The notes under the pieces were generated by a model. It saw only the letters and a list, made by a program, of their open reading frames with translations, made no database searches and was not told where the DNA came from. A DNA stretch of 64,000 nt from Doryteuthis pealeii (Eukaryota; Mollusca; Cephalopoda; Myopsida; Loliginidae), in contig CM042152.1 in assembly GCA_023376005.1 (NCBI GenBank), forward strand, positions 85,192,344 through 85,256,343, given 5' to 3'. A program made the position numbers and the translations under genes. Shown one piece after another: positions 11,331 to 22,361 of the stretch (its first letter is position 1; every line of letters begins with the position of its first letter).

Positions 11331-11551
11331 CACCACACACACACACACACACACACTTTCTCTCTCAATTTCATATCTGATGAATCTCTCTCTCACACAC
11401 ATCTTTTCTCTCTCTGTCTCACATTTATTTTCGTCTTCGTCCCCTGTGCTTTTTCTTTCATTCTTTCTTTGTCCCTTTCTTTCTCCCTCTCTCCCGCACA
11501 TATAAAAATCTCTCTATTTCTCTCACATCCTGTTTTCTCTCTCACTTTATG

Positions 11552-11592
<41 letters not shown>

Positions 11593-11682
11593 TTATCTCC
11601 CTCTATTTCGATCATATTCTCTGTTCTCTCCCTCACACTCATATTCTTTCTCTCTCTCTTTCTCTCTCTCACACACACACAG
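11331..11682. repeat. CA/CT-rich microsatellite tract
   Basis: (CA)n at 11331-11356, (TC)n at 11561-11584 and scattered CTCTCT and CACACA runs. Open frames here are low-complexity shadows. Confidence 0.9.
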
Positions 11683-11683
11683 T

Positions 11684-11770
11684 CAAAAGTATAGGGAACC
11701 TAGTGAGAATTAAACTCACTAACAGTCATCTGCTACTCTAACTTGCTAACCATTAGAATATTTAATAGTA
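11684..11770 (-). mobile_element. SINE-2 (tRNA-related) fragment
   Basis: On minus: A-box region TAATGGTTAGCAAGTTAGAG and B box GAGTTTAATTCTCACTAGGT. Confidence 0.6.
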
Positions 11771-11821
11771 TCTATTTTCTGACCCCCCCCCAGCATGTCA
11801 AATGAACATTAAGTCAGATTA

Positions 11822-12135
11822 TTGTGGAGAGCCAAAACTCATGCAGTGACCAGTGTAAAAATTGCATGTACCCCTTTCGGCATTCCTCTTTTGAGGCGTC
11901 TCGTGCACCGGGCAATAAACCCATCCCCTTTCCCTTTTAGACAAAAGGGCAGGTGTTGCCTAAGAGGATGGCCCCATAGGATTCACGCTATTATTATATA
12001 TCTTACCGGTCCAAAATATAACAATACTTCCTCTCAGAATTTGAAAGAACATATCTTTATTAAAATATTGAATATCTATGCACGAAAATTTCAGTGGGTG
12101 TCTAATAGAGGGTTTAAATTGCATTTTTAAAAAAC
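11822..12135 (+). repeat. R5 dispersed repeat plus TCTTACCGGTCCAAAATA block
   Basis: CATGTACCCCTTTCGGCATTC, GAGGCGTCTCGTGCACCGGG and GGGCAGGTGTTGCCTAAG recur at 14275-14530 and 33225-33480. The 3-prime part (12000-12125, with TTTCAGTGGGTGTCTAATAG) recurs at 13745-13875. Confidence 0.65.
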
Positions 12136-12527
12136 CCAACAAAGAAACAACATAAATGGTTAAATCTACGACCAGACTGTTTGTATAGTGATGCCCGTAT
12201 GTGTGGGGGCGACCAAAAAAAAAAAAAAAAAAAAAACACAAAAAAAAGCTGCAACAGAGAAAGCTGCACCTGCCACTGAGTGGTAATGTTATTTTTAAAC
12301 TTGTTTTTCAACCTGCAAGAAATTACAGTGTAGCGTGAATAGTGAAGCGGAAAGTGGCCTTGGCTATTTGTAAGGGCAAAAAACAAGAGTCAACGAAGTT
12401 GGGTTTAAAAATAATTGCTATGACAGTGTATGGATGATGCTTAAAGAAATTCTCAAGGATTCTTTTTTAAATCTTATTCTAATTTTGCTAATTACAAACT
12501 CAATAAATCCACAAAGTTCATCTAGAT

Positions 12528-13423
12528 CAGGGATCACCAAACCTTTTTTCACGGTGGGACGGATAATTGAAAAAAATAACGAGCGAGGGCCACATTGTTA
12601 TTCTGTTCAATACTTGCTAGCCAGAACAAAAGCTCTGAGAAAAAGATGTAAAACAAAATTTGGTGCTATTCGCAGAATTGCGTCCCGGCCTCCTGCTTTA
12701 AAAAACGCTAGGCGGTGATAGCTGAAAAAAAACAACTCCACCTACGAATGAAGTCTCTAGCTAAAAAAAAAAAAAAAAAACCCCACAAAAAAAAGGCGTT
12801 TTTTCCCGAAAAGTTAATGCGATATTTTTTCCAGTTTTTTTTTTGACAAGTAAATGTAAATATTTTAACCCTCCCCCTCTTTAAAATATTTTAAGGGGGG
12901 GGGGTTTCTAATTATTTACATTTACTTGTCGATAAAAATATGGCTTACTTTCAACGCCTTCAAATCACTAAAAAAATAATTCGTCGATAAAAACGCCTTC
13001 AATCCGTTAAAAAGATTTTTTTCGGTATTTTTATTTTATTTATTTATTTATTTTCGACAATCAATTACAAATGAACAATCAAACATTTTTTTTCGGTATT
13101 TCTATTTTATTTGTATACCACAAAGATGGGTTTTCGGTGCTTCAGCTAGGGACTTCATTCGTAGGTGAGGTTGTTTTTTCAGCTATCACCGCCTAGCGTT
13201 TGTTTTTTATCTTTCCATGTTATATTCATGGATAAATGGCGTAAGATGCACAAAAACAAATTTATCCAACATATTTATTTTCAAAACATTATCAAAGAAC
13301 GCAACATTAGCAGAATGTTTTAGTGAGATTTGTGAAACTAAAGTTTCAAGTACCGTCGGCGGGCCTGATAAAATGCCTCCGAGGGCCGGATCCGACCCAC
13401 GGGTCGTAGTTTAGTGACTCCTG
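12528..13423. mobile_element. Non-autonomous hAT element with 8-bp target duplication
   Basis: The terminal inverted repeats CAGGGATCACCAAAC and GTTTAGTGACTCCTG are flanked by a perfect 8-bp duplication, ATCTAGAT, at 12520-12527 and 13424-13431. The 896-bp interior has its own inverted repeats (GCTAGGCGGTGATAGCTGAA near 12708 against 13176-13200; AAATGTAAATA near 12850 against 12920) and no transposase. Internal GAGGGCC and GGGCCGGA near each end are also typical of this hAT group. Confidence 0.9.
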
Positions 13424-13654
13424 ATCTAGATGTTTCCAGTTCTTTATCAATAAAGACGAATAAAAAAGACACACATTTCGCTGTTTGGGAGAATTTGATA
13501 TTTTAAAAAAATGAAAAATCAACCTACCCTATTACACAATTATTCAATCAATTTATAACCTTGTAGCTACGTAATTAACCCATATGTGTTAATTACAAAA
13601 ATAACTAACTAAAATAAACACAAATTCCTGAGCTAAATTATAGAAATATCTCAG

Positions 13655-13745
13655 CTTGTTCAGGGAACCGGAAATCTCATTTTAACCAGAGAGTGTTACA
13701 ACAGGATAACGGTCGTACAATTAAGGAACACGAATATTGATATAT
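13655..13745 (+). repeat. R6 3-prime end fragment
   Basis: GTGTTACAACAGGATAACGG and TACAATTAAGGAACACGAAT match the R6 terminus. Confidence 0.6.
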
Positions 13746-13878
13746 ATATCTTACCGGTCTAATGTATAACAATACTTCCTCCCAGGATTTAAAATAACAT
13801 ATAATTAAAATTTTGAATATCTGTGCTCACAAATTTCAGTGGGTGTCTGAGAGAGGGTTTAAAAGGCATTAAACACAC
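13745..13878 (+). repeat. Copy of the R5 3-prime block
   Basis: TATCTTACCGGTCTAATGTA and TTTCAGTGGGTGTCTGAGAG match 12000-12125. Confidence 0.6.
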
Positions 13879-13884
13879 AAAAAA

Positions 13885-14260
13885 ATATTCGGTTGGCTGG
13901 TTGGTTGGATTTTACGGCATGTCAACCCTTGTTGAGTTATTTTATGTCGAAGACATTTTGTTTTATTCATTCTTGATGAGTATTCAAAATTCTTTTTTTC
14001 TTTTAACTCAATCTTTTTTAAACACATTTTTTAAAACTTATTTTTCCTAGTATCCAATAGATGGGACCTTAATTGGTACTACCACTCCGTGTCAGGATGG
14101 ACCTGGAAATAATAGCGATGAAAGTGTACTCCATACTCCTGAGAGCGCCAGAACTGGAACTTCACCATTGTATGCAGTTCAATGTCATACACAGGACACT
14201 GAGACCCTTAGCCACTACCTTTTAGCAATATATGATAAAATGGATTGGGTTTGTATTTTC
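13885..14260 (-). repeat. Old R4 copy, 3-prime half
   Basis: GGTTGGATTTTACGGCATGT tail, then AGATGGGACCTTAATTGGTA and ACTACCTTTTAGCAATATATG. Confidence 0.6.
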
Positions 14261-14269
14261 CCAGTACCC

Positions 14270-14610
14270 CATTCGTACCGGGTCAGGCACAAAGGTCCTA
14301 TTAACGTGGGATCCACCCACAAACCGAAGTTCATGAGTTGGCGGGTGAAAAATTGCGTGTATCCCGTCGGCATTCCCCCTCAATGGGGGCGCCTCGGGCA
14401 CTGGCCAATAAACCCAGCCCTGCCCCTTTAAATCGAGGGGGCAGGTGTTGCCTGGGGGGATGGCCCCCTGGGATCGACGCTATTATTATAACTCAATCGG
14501 TCCAGCGGCCGAAGCTCACTGGACCCCCGTTCGTACTTCAGTCAAAGCGGACCCACACAGTCACAAGAGTCCATATCGCCATCAGATGCAGTTTCGGGTC
14601 ATATCAAAGA
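14270..14610 (+). repeat. R5 dispersed repeat
   Basis: CCCGTCGGCATTCCCCCTCA, GGGGGCGCCTCGGGCACTGG and GGGGGCAGGTGTTGCCTGGG; longer at the 3-prime side than the other copies. Open frames across it are GC-rich repeat shadows. Confidence 0.65.
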
Positions 14611-15094
14611 CACGTATAACATATCAGCTAGTATATCTAGTTTTACTTTTTATAATGTTTATTGTATATAAATATTTTTTTTCTAAATGGATTTTATGTG
14701 TTACATATGTTCAGTTTTATTAGATATTATTTTTCAACATATTTGCTTCGTAGTTTTTTTTGTATTGTCCTTCAGCAAACTATTTTCTTTACCTAACGCA
14801 TTCAAAACTGAAGTATTAACAAAGAGATAAAAGGACATTATCTACAATTTGGATAGAATAAGGACTAACTGCTACTTGTAATCCTACCATCATTCTCTAG
14901 CAGTCAATTCCAGGATTGATTATTCTTGGTCATGTCTATATTGTCACTAGAGAATACTTCTCTTGAGAACCCACTTCAAAGAGATTAATATCTCGCACAC
15001 AACTATCAGATCTTTTCATGATTAACACAACTTCAGTATTTCGCTAATCCCAAGAGAAACAGACTATAACATTTCGATGTACTACCCGACAAGA

Positions 15095-15428
15095 ATATCT
15101 ATATATTGATATTCGTGTTCCTCAATCTTCCGACCGTTATCATCTTGCAACAACTTCTGGTTTAAAAAGAGACCGTCCAAATCATCCGAGGATTAAATTA
15201 AAAAATGTAAATCCTCATTATCTGGTGTTGCTTATCTGCCAAATTCTTATGAGTGTCGTCACCGTTCCGTTTTCATTGTAAAGAAAGAAAGGAAATAAAA
15301 AGTACATGCTACAGAGAAAAATATGATAAGAAAGAGTAGGAGATAGATAGATAGAGAGGTGAGCGGGTGGAAGCGATAATCGAACATAATGAAAAGATGG
15401 AGAGAAGGAAAGAAGAGAAAAAAGAATT

Positions 15429-15499
<71 letters not shown>

Positions 15500-15606
15500 A
15501 ATCAAGATTAATTATACATTTTATTTTTCAATAGCTCTCAAGCAAACATATCAAATGTTGTAATAATCAAATTATCATACTGTGGTATATCCACAGGTCC
15601 TGCCAG
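15095..15606 (-). repeat. R6 dispersed repeat, minus copy
   Basis: The minus strand runs from CTGGCAGGACCTGTGGATAT (15606) to the AGGAACACGAATATCAATAT end near 15095. It holds a (GA)n array at 15439-15495 in place of the family's pyrimidine tract. A plus copy begins 430 bases away. Confidence 0.7.
15439..15496. repeat. (GA)n microsatellite in an R6 copy
   Basis: (GT)n then (GA)n, at the place of the family's pyrimidine-rich tract. Confidence 0.95.
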
Positions 15607-16032
15607 TTTTTATAGTTTCAATAAAATGTAAATAGGTATAATTCGCATTCGTTTGCTTGTGTATTTGTTGCCAATAGACTTCCAGCCTAAATGACCCTAT
15701 CTGGACAAAATTTGACATGTGAACTCCTTCCACTCCAGTTAATGTTTTAAATATGTCTACAGAAGAGAGGCCCATTGTAGTCCCCCACCCTACTCCAAGT
15801 GGTACCAGGAACATCTTAGCTTAAAATTATCCAAGAAAGTCAAAAACGAAATTAAATTACCATCGGTAAGGGCGAGGTGCTGGGTTCTTTTTGAAAGAAA
15901 AGAATCAATAATAGGACTCGTTCGTACAGAAAGCAAATATAATTAATTTTGGCTTCGGAAAATGCGCTTTTGTATATTTGTATCCCGGGCAATTCCAGGT
16001 TCTTTTTTCCCTTGAATATCAATATCTGCTAG

Positions 16033-16520
16033 CGGGACCTGTGGATATACCACAGTATAATAATCTAATTATTACAACGTTTGGCGTGTTTACTTAAGAG
16101 CTATTGCTAAATAGTTCAATATGTAAAAAGTATAATAATCTTGATTTAACTCTTTTTTTCTTTCTTTCCTTCTTTTCATCATGTTTGATTGAAAGTGATT
16201 AGCTTTATCGCTTCCGCAGGTTTAACCCCTCTTTCTATCATTCCCTACTCTTTCTTTCTTATATTTTTTCTGTGCAGCTTATCCTTTTTCTCCCCTTTCA
16301 TTCTAATAAAAACGGAACCATTATTGGTTCCATAAAAATGGCTCATTATTTAGCTGAAGTGACGGCACTGATAAGAAATAAGAATTCGACCGATAAGCAA
16401 CACCAGATAATCCGGATTAACATTTTAGTATTTCTTCTTGGACGATTCGGGCGGTCTCATTTTTAACCGGAGGGTGTTACCAGATGATAACGGTCAACAA
16501 TTAAGGAATATGAGTATTAA
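16033..16520 (+). repeat. R6 dispersed repeat, full-length copy
   Basis: It starts GCGGGACCTGTGGATATACC and ends AGGAATATGAGTATTAATAT. The middle carries pyrimidine-rich (TTTC)n and the 3-prime third holds the AACACCAGATAATC and GACGATTCGGGCGGTCTC blocks that form the unit of the 126-bp array. Confidence 0.75.
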
Positions 16521-17104
16521 TATATAGATAGATATATTAAACGAGTCTTTGTTGGCAGTGTTCATTCTATTGCTGTGGCATGGTGCCAACGCTTTTCATT
16601 AACACTTCTTTGCACCAATTGTCCATAGATTTGGCTTTCTTTATTTCGTCTTTTGTTGTTTTGTTTTTGTTTTTTGTTAACGGTAATTTCTCCATTTTCT
16701 CTGTCTGATCGATAATGGTGATGAGGATTTCAACTGACCTAAAAAAATAAATTTGGGCTAATTCTGCACCCCAGTTATCGATTCAAAAGCGAGATGCTGG
16801 TTTACTCAATTCGCAAACTATCATCCCTTCCTCAATAAGGTTGGTTGGCTTTTACGGCATATCAATCCTTGTTGGGTTATTTCATGTTCTAGTCTATATA
16901 TAAAGCGACTTATTTTGTCAGTGGAAATTTTGTAACTTTTTTTTTCTCTTGATGGCCGAGTCATCTACAGTGAACGGATAAATTAAAAAGGTAAAGGGTT
17001 AAGTGTAAAAGAAAATTAGATACAAGTTAAACAATAATAGATAATAGGATTTCTCTCATGGAAAATTCTATGTTGCTCTTAGTAGATGTGGAGATGTTCT
17101 TAAA

Positions 17105-17740
17105 AGAAGCAAGATTAGTTGGTTGGGTTTTACAGCATATCAACCCCATTGGGTTATTTTATGCCAAAGACATGTTGGTTTTATTCATTCTTTATGAGAA
17201 TCAGTCCAGCATAAAAGACAGAGTAGAAGAAGATAAGAATGAATAACAGCAAGAATAGAGTTTGTTGGTTGGATTTTGCGGCATGTCAACCCTTATTGGG
17301 TTATTTTATGCCAAAGATGTTTTGTTTTGTTCATTCTTTATGGGAATCGGTCCAGCATAAAAGACAGCGTAGACAAAGATAAGAATGAATAATAGCAAGA
17401 ACAGAGTTGGTTGGTTGTATGGATTTTACGCCATGTCAACCCTTGTTGGGTTATTTTATACCGAACACGTAATGTTTTATTAATTTTTTATGGGTATTCA
17501 TTTTTTTTTTCAAACAAGTTTTTTCAAAAATTTTAAAACCTATTTTTTCTATTTTACCCATAGATGAGACCCTAACAGGTACTACCACTCCAGGTCAAAG
17601 TGGGCCTGGGAGTAATGGCAATGAATGTGTACCCCACACTCCCAGAACTCCAAAATTGGAAGTTCACTACTAGATGCAATTTAACATACCCAGGACACTA
17701 AGACCCTCAGCCACCGCCTTCTAGCACATATATATTTCTA
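17105..17740 (-). repeat. R4 tails in a ~147-bp tandem array, then R4 body
   Basis: GGTTGG(G/A)TTTTACAGCATATC followed by GTCCAGCATAAAAGACAG and AGATAAGAATGAATAACAGC recurs at about 17110, 17258 and 17405. The third copy continues into R4 body sequence (ATAGATGAGACCCTAACAGG) to 17735. A single tail also lies at 16838-16890. Confidence 0.65.
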
Positions 17741-17821
17741 CAGAAACTATAACATATACAAGAACACAATAACACCATCGGATAGAGCAAGTGTTCAGCT
17801 ACAGAACTATTTTTCTGGACA

Positions 17822-18025
17822 TCGCGCTCGTAAGAGAATAGCTCTAAATTCAATTCCTTATGTTTTATTCGACATAAAGCCACATTTCCAGCTAGCTATG
17901 GGTAAATAGTAGGGCAGACTTGAGTAGTTAGCCTTGGTTTGAGTAACTAGCCTATGAGATGGAAAACTGTATTCAAACCAGCTCTACTCCGCTTAAAAAT
18001 TGACCTTGTGTCATCAGTTTATCCA
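17822..18025 (+). mobile_element. SINE-3 copy, diverged
   Basis: AGCTATGGGTAAATAGTAGG, AGCCTTGGTTTGAGTAACTA and AAAATTGACCTTGTGTCATC match the SINE-3 body and tail; the head is decayed. Confidence 0.6.
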
Positions 18026-18029
18026 CGCG

Positions 18030-18225
18030 AATCGGGATGATGAAAGATGGATTACGCGGACAATATTTTCCTGACAATGACACAGTCAGCATCAACGTGA
18101 AAAAGTGGGTCGCCTCCACTGGTGCGGATTTTTATGTTATGCAGAGTCTTATTGACTGCTGGCCAAAATGCATTGCCAATGGTGGTGATTATGGGGAGAA
18201 ATATAGAGTATTTGCCTAATCGCTC
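18030..18225 (+). pseudogene. Mariner transposase C-terminus, second mariner family
   Basis: The frame gives DGLRGQYFPDNDTVSINVKK, then WVASTGADFYVMQSLIDCWP and KCIANGGDYGEKY, which is the end of a mariner-type transposase. Mariner-end-like sequences at 17735-17820 and 18765-18870 flank it, with a SINE-3 between, so the element is broken and nested. Confidence 0.75.
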
Positions 18226-18300
18226 AAACACGGGCAAGGTGTGACACAAGGTCAATCCTTCAGAGCTGCTGACTTGATTTAAGAGTTTTAGCCTACGTGA

Positions 18301-18553
18301 GGGCCGGGTTTGCTCAGTCGGTAGAGCGTTCGGCTAGAAACCACAAGGTTCCTAGTTCGATACCGGCCCTCGCCAAATCAAAGTACGAGTAGCACAGGAA
18401 TATGTGCGGTAAAGTAAGGAGCTGATGGTAGGTGTAGCGCTCCACCTCAGATGCCAAAACAATCTCCTTGGTCTAGTGCTAGTGAAAAAGAGGATAGACT
18501 TCCTCGATGATTGGCTGATACCGACTTTAGGCCACTCCGGCGACTTTACTTTA
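18301..18553 (+). mobile_element. SINE-1, full length
   Basis: GGGCCGGGTTTGCTCAGTCG head and GTTCGATACCGGCCC B-box region, body, and CGACTTTACTTT tail. It joins an R4 fragment. Confidence 0.85.
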
Positions 18554-18718
18554 AGGGTCAATATGGAGTGTTACATGTAATGGACTGCTCAGCCACCAGG
18601 ATTCCGTCCTCAAGCCTCAATGGTCACCACCCACGACCAACAGGTGGCCACATTAGAGGGGTGTCTTACCCCTCTGCAGAGATGTAGTCGGTGTATTCTA
18701 AAGCCCCAGCAGAGTTAT
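18549..18718 (-). repeat. R4 5-prime fragment
   Basis: GGTCAATATGGAGTGTTACA and TAAAGCCCCAGCAGAG match the first 170 bases of R4, on minus. It directly follows a SINE-1. Confidence 0.6.
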
Positions 18719-19023
18719 TTAAACTCGGGTTTCTGACGCCATATATCCAACGATAATCGTTATGCAAAGAGCGCAAGTGGAGAAATAGGGTTTTGTATAT
18801 GAAAACATACTCTATACAAAAAGATGTCATTGTACTTCCTGTATTTGTTGTAGTTACCGTGGAAATTAATAGGATGTTTTATTTTGATAACGCCCCCTCG
18901 ATCGATTAGAAATCAATAAAGAAAAACCCCCAAAAACCCAAGTTACTCTTAATGACATTTTCTTATGAAATAAACGCAACTGAAATCGAACAGGTTTTGT
19001 TATTGATCAGAACTGAATGAATA

Positions 19024-19582
19024 CGAGGCTGGGTCAAAAAGTAATGCCATTTTCTTTATTTCATATGAAGTTTCTTTTATAAAACAAAGGCCTACATTGA
19101 GACCCTAACGAGGGAGAGCAAGAATCCAATGAACAAGACCCAACTTGCCAATCGACAATGTCCTCTTTCAGCATGACAATGCTCGACCACAAACAAGCAT
19201 CAGGACAAGGGAGAAAATCACCTCATTCGGGTTGACAACTTTAACGCATCCTCCATACTCACCAGATTTAGCACCTTCAGAGTATCATCTCTTCAACCCC
19301 ATGAAAAAGGGTTTGAGAAGCAAACATTATTCCAGTGACGAGGAAGTGAAATCTGTAGTGAAGACGTGGCTCAAAGAACAGTCAACAGAATTTTACGGGA
19401 CAGGTATTCACATGCTCACATTGGAAGGTGGAATATTGCTATTGAGAGAAACGGTGACTATGTGGAGAAGTAGGGATGTGATCCACAGAGGACCATATTC
19501 ATTTTGATGTATGATACATGTTCCTGTTTTGGTAATTATATCTGTCCTAAACAAAATGGCATTCCTTTCTGACTCACCCTCC
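19024..19582 (+). mobile_element. Internally deleted mariner element
   Basis: The terminal inverted repeats (CGAGGCTGGGTCAAAAAGTA at the left; the right end reads as a decayed complement) are flanked by TA dinucleotides at 19022 and 19583. Between them lies the C-terminal part of a mariner transposase (19145-19507). The N-terminal half is missing. A sister with the same internal deletion is at 46252-46778. Confidence 0.85.
19145..19507 (+). pseudogene. Mariner transposase, C-terminal fragment
   Basis: The frame shows FQHDNARPQ with the second catalytic D, then THPPYSPDLAPSEYHLF, 35 residues later. Mariner transposases have D at this third catalytic position (D,D34D); here it is E (codon GAG), while the sister copy at 46 kb keeps D. 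The fragment continues through GLRSKHYSSDEE and KTWLKEQSTEFYGTGI, the usual C-terminus. It lacks the DNA-binding domain and first catalytic D, so it cannot act alone. Confidence 0.85.
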
Positions 19583-19639
19583 TAATAACCAAATCAATAA
19601 CAGTAAGTATTTACCCAACCACCCCTCGTATATTTATTT

Positions 19640-19872
19640 GTCGTCCAATTTCCTTTGAACGTCACAAATGTCCCGCCATAAATCAACCCTTGAATATGAA
19701 GTTGTCATTTACTAGTTTAGCACACGCCCAGAAATATGAAGCACCCGGTGAGAATTAAACTCATCTACCGAACTTGCTGAACATTAAAATACATGATGGA
19801 GGGGTGCCTATGAAGTTCATCAGTTGAATGTGTGCTTTAATCAATTTTTTTTCTGTGTGATCTGTTAACTAA
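19640..19872 (-). repeat. Repeat with SINE-2-like head, direct copy of 20190-20425
   Basis: TTAGCACACGCCC and GCACCCGGTGAGAATTAAAC, then GTTGAATGTGTGCTTTAATC, align with 20225-20425 and, inverted, with 26330-26530. GGTGAGAATT(A/G)AACTC is the complement of a tRNA B box, so this is a tRNA-related retroposon. Confidence 0.7.
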
Positions 19873-19940
19873 ATAAAATAGGAGGCATTACTTTCGGACC
19901 ACCCCTCGTACATTTATTTGTAGTCTACATTTGTAAATTT

Positions 19941-20167
19941 GGACCATATGACCTTTAGGCACCCCTTTTGCGATCTCGATTCATAAGGATATTTTTTTTC
20001 ATTTACACCGTCAAAATCCGGTTGTTTGTTAACAGACGATTTTTAGAGTTTTTTTTTTAAATTATAAAACTAACCCCTAACAAACAACCGGGTTTTGACG
20101 GTGTAAATGAAAAACATGTCCTTATGAATTGAGATCGCAAAAGGGGTGCCTAAAGGTCATATGGTCC
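19941..20167. mobile_element. Foldback MITE inside the left duplication arm
   Basis: GGACCATATGACCTTTAGGC and its complement form ~95-base inverted ends around a T/A-rich centre at 20050. The same element is at 26576-26807, so it was inserted before the duplication. Confidence 0.85.
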
Positions 20168-20189
20168 GTGAATTGTATTCGATTTTTTT

Positions 20190-20425
20190 TAAAAATCACA
20201 AATGTCTCATCATAAATCATTCGTTGCAGATAAAATTGTCATTTAGTAGTTTAGCACACGCCCCGAAATATGGGGCACCCGGTGAGAATTGAACTCATTA
20301 TGGTCTACTAACCTAACTCGCTAAACATTAAGATACGTGATAGAGGGGATGCGAAGACTATGAAGTTCATCGGTTGAATGTGTGCTTCAATCAAAATGTT
20401 TTTCTGTGTGATCTATTAACAAAAA
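20190..20425 (-). repeat. tRNA-related retroposon copy
   Basis: Homologous to 19640-19872; contains the B-box complement GAGAATTGAACTC. Split from its partner by the foldback MITE at 19941-20167 and the mariner end. Confidence 0.65.
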
Positions 20426-20639
20426 AGAAAGAAAAAAGAAAATATAGCATAGACCTATATTCTAATAAATTCGACATTAGTGAATGTTTAAATGTCAGTA
20501 ATTTGCTTTAATGGACGGAATACAAATGAATTGACAACAAAATCGTTGCAATCCTATTTTTCCTGACATTAGTCTCATTTCGCCTTCGGTAAAATAAAAC
20601 CTCCAATTTCATCTTAAAACACATCAAATCTATTTATCA

Positions 20640-20900
20640 AAACCCCCAAACCGCTACGGGCAGGATGCGAGACAAGGTCACATTTCTAAACGGAGTAAAT
20701 AAATCTGATTTTTTGGCTTTTCCTAAACTGGATGCCTACCAAGGCTAAAGAGCCCCGTCTGTCCTATCTACCCAAGTCAATATATCAAGAGAGAGATCCG
20801 TGCCTTTTTCAAGGGCATTAGCGCTATGTGAAACGCAAATAGCGTCGTCCAGAATTTGAACTCTGCTTGCTCTGTCCATTTCCAATGATTATGTCCGTTA
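20640..20900 (-). mobile_element. SINE-3 copy in left duplication arm
   Basis: Complement of GGACATAATC...AGAGTTCAAATTCTGGACGA and the body; its counterpart is 25848-26105. Confidence 0.75.
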
Positions 20901-21229
20901 CACCTGTTGGGATTACATATCACGACTAATAAGGGACAATTACCTTCCGTGTCTGCCAGTGAACGCTAGGTTTGCCAGCAGCATTATAAGAGAAAACATG
21001 GCAAAGTCAACCCCTCTTTTACCTTCCAGTCGCGAGAGAAGCAACCACGCATATTTTGTCCATGGACAGAGGGTGTTGTACCACAGCAATCTCGTGTCAC
21101 TTAAACACGACACTATTCAGGTCTTTACACTTTCCTTTTTTTACCAGCTACATATCAAGGATTGGATATTTTCTCCACTAAAGACTCTTCATAATAGGAC
21201 ATTTCACTCATACAACATGTATATAAATC

Positions 21230-21512
21230 TAGCACCCCTCCGCACTAGCAGGATACGACACAAGACCAGTTACTTAAGCGGAGTTTAACAGGTTTGTATT
21301 CAGAGTTTTCCCTCTAGACTGGTTCACTAATCAAGATTAAAGAGCCCAGTCTGACCTATTTACCCATAGCTAGAGGGAGAATAGCTAGATTCATAGTTTT
21401 CCCAAAGATATTAGTGCTATGTGAAATGCCAATAGCCTCGTCCAGCATTTGAGCTCGGGTTGTTGATTCTATTTTCTACAACGATAATCATTACATCATG
21501 CGCCTGTGTAGG
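21230..21512 (-). mobile_element. SINE-3, near full length
   Basis: Head complement TTGAGCTCGGGTTGTTGATT and CATTACATCATGCGCCTG, body with TTTACCCATAGCTAGAGGG, and tail complement GATACGACACAAGACCAGTT. Confidence 0.8.
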
Positions 21513-21755
21513 CTCCTCTTTGTATTCTATTAAGTTTGCTCAGGGAATAAAATGTTTCTCGTTATTACCTCAACATGAATTGTTCTCACATTTATTCTGT
21601 ACAAAGAAACGATATTTAACCAGCCATTGTTCTTCCACATGTCATTAGTATCTCCTCACTCTGTACATAATCAAAAGGTTAATAAGTATGAAATGGGTGA
21701 CCACTCAGTAAAAGCAGTTACAGTAAGCAACCTAAAGCATTGTACTACTACTACT

Positions 21756-21791
<36 letters not shown>

Positions 21792-21907
21792 TGTGGTCGA
21801 GGCTGTTTTTCGAACACTGGACTTCAGTCACAGTAGACGCTGTAACTTCAGAATTATATAGTCTTCCTAAACTGCAATGCCAATAACAATAATAATGATA
21901 ATAATAA

Positions 21908-21998
21908 TGGCGCCTCGCATAGTGTAACTGTTAGCGAGCTAGTCTAGTAGACCCTTGTTAGTGAGTTTGATTCTCACTGAGTGCTTCATACATCTGGT
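21908..21998 (+). mobile_element. SINE-2 copy
   Basis: GTGTAACTGTTAGCGAGCTA (A box) and GAGTTTGATTCTCACTGAGT (B box). Confidence 0.65.
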
Positions 21999-22013
21999 TG
22001 GTTGTTGTTGTTG

Positions 22014-22240
22014 TTGGCGGAGTGGCCTATTGTCGATATCAGTCGGACAGCGAGGGAGTCTATCACCTTTTCTCTAGCACTAGACGTGGGAGATTTTTTT
22101 TCCTGACGTGGAGCGCAACACCTACCGTCAGTTCACTCTCCACTGTGCTACTCATACGCTGAGTTAGCGGGGACCGGTCTCGAACTCAGAACCTTGCGAT
22201 TCCAAGATGGATATTCTATCAATGAGCTAAACCGACCCCT
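22014..22240 (-). mobile_element. SINE-1, diverged
   Basis: CGGAGTGGCCTATTGTCGAT tail and GGTCTCGAACTCAGAACCTT head complement. Confidence 0.7.
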
Positions 22241-22361
22241 AATGAATTTAAACTTGGTAAATGATTGCTAAGTTGAGTAATTGAAACCGTCTGGTTAATA
22301 ATTTGCTGTGGTTCACAGGAAGGTTTGTCTTAACTACTAATTAACATTTTTGTAACAGATT

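Larger units (their letters stand above)
19875..21182 (+). repeat. Left arm of a ~1.3-kb inverted duplication
   Basis: It matches the reverse complement of 25561-26862 along its whole length, including non-repeat sequence such as TTCGCCTTCGGTAAAATAAA. The outer edge is a mariner end (GGAGGCATTACTTTCGGACC). The arm contains a foldback MITE, a SINE-2-like copy and a minus-strand SINE-3. Divergence is clearly above a few percent in the SINE part (small indels), so it is not an assembly echo of one locus. Confidence 0.9.

Noticed and set aside
18301..18375. Possible genuine tRNA genes at SINE-1 heads
   Set aside because: A and B boxes are good but the acceptor and anticodon stems do not pair, and each head continues into the SINE body.
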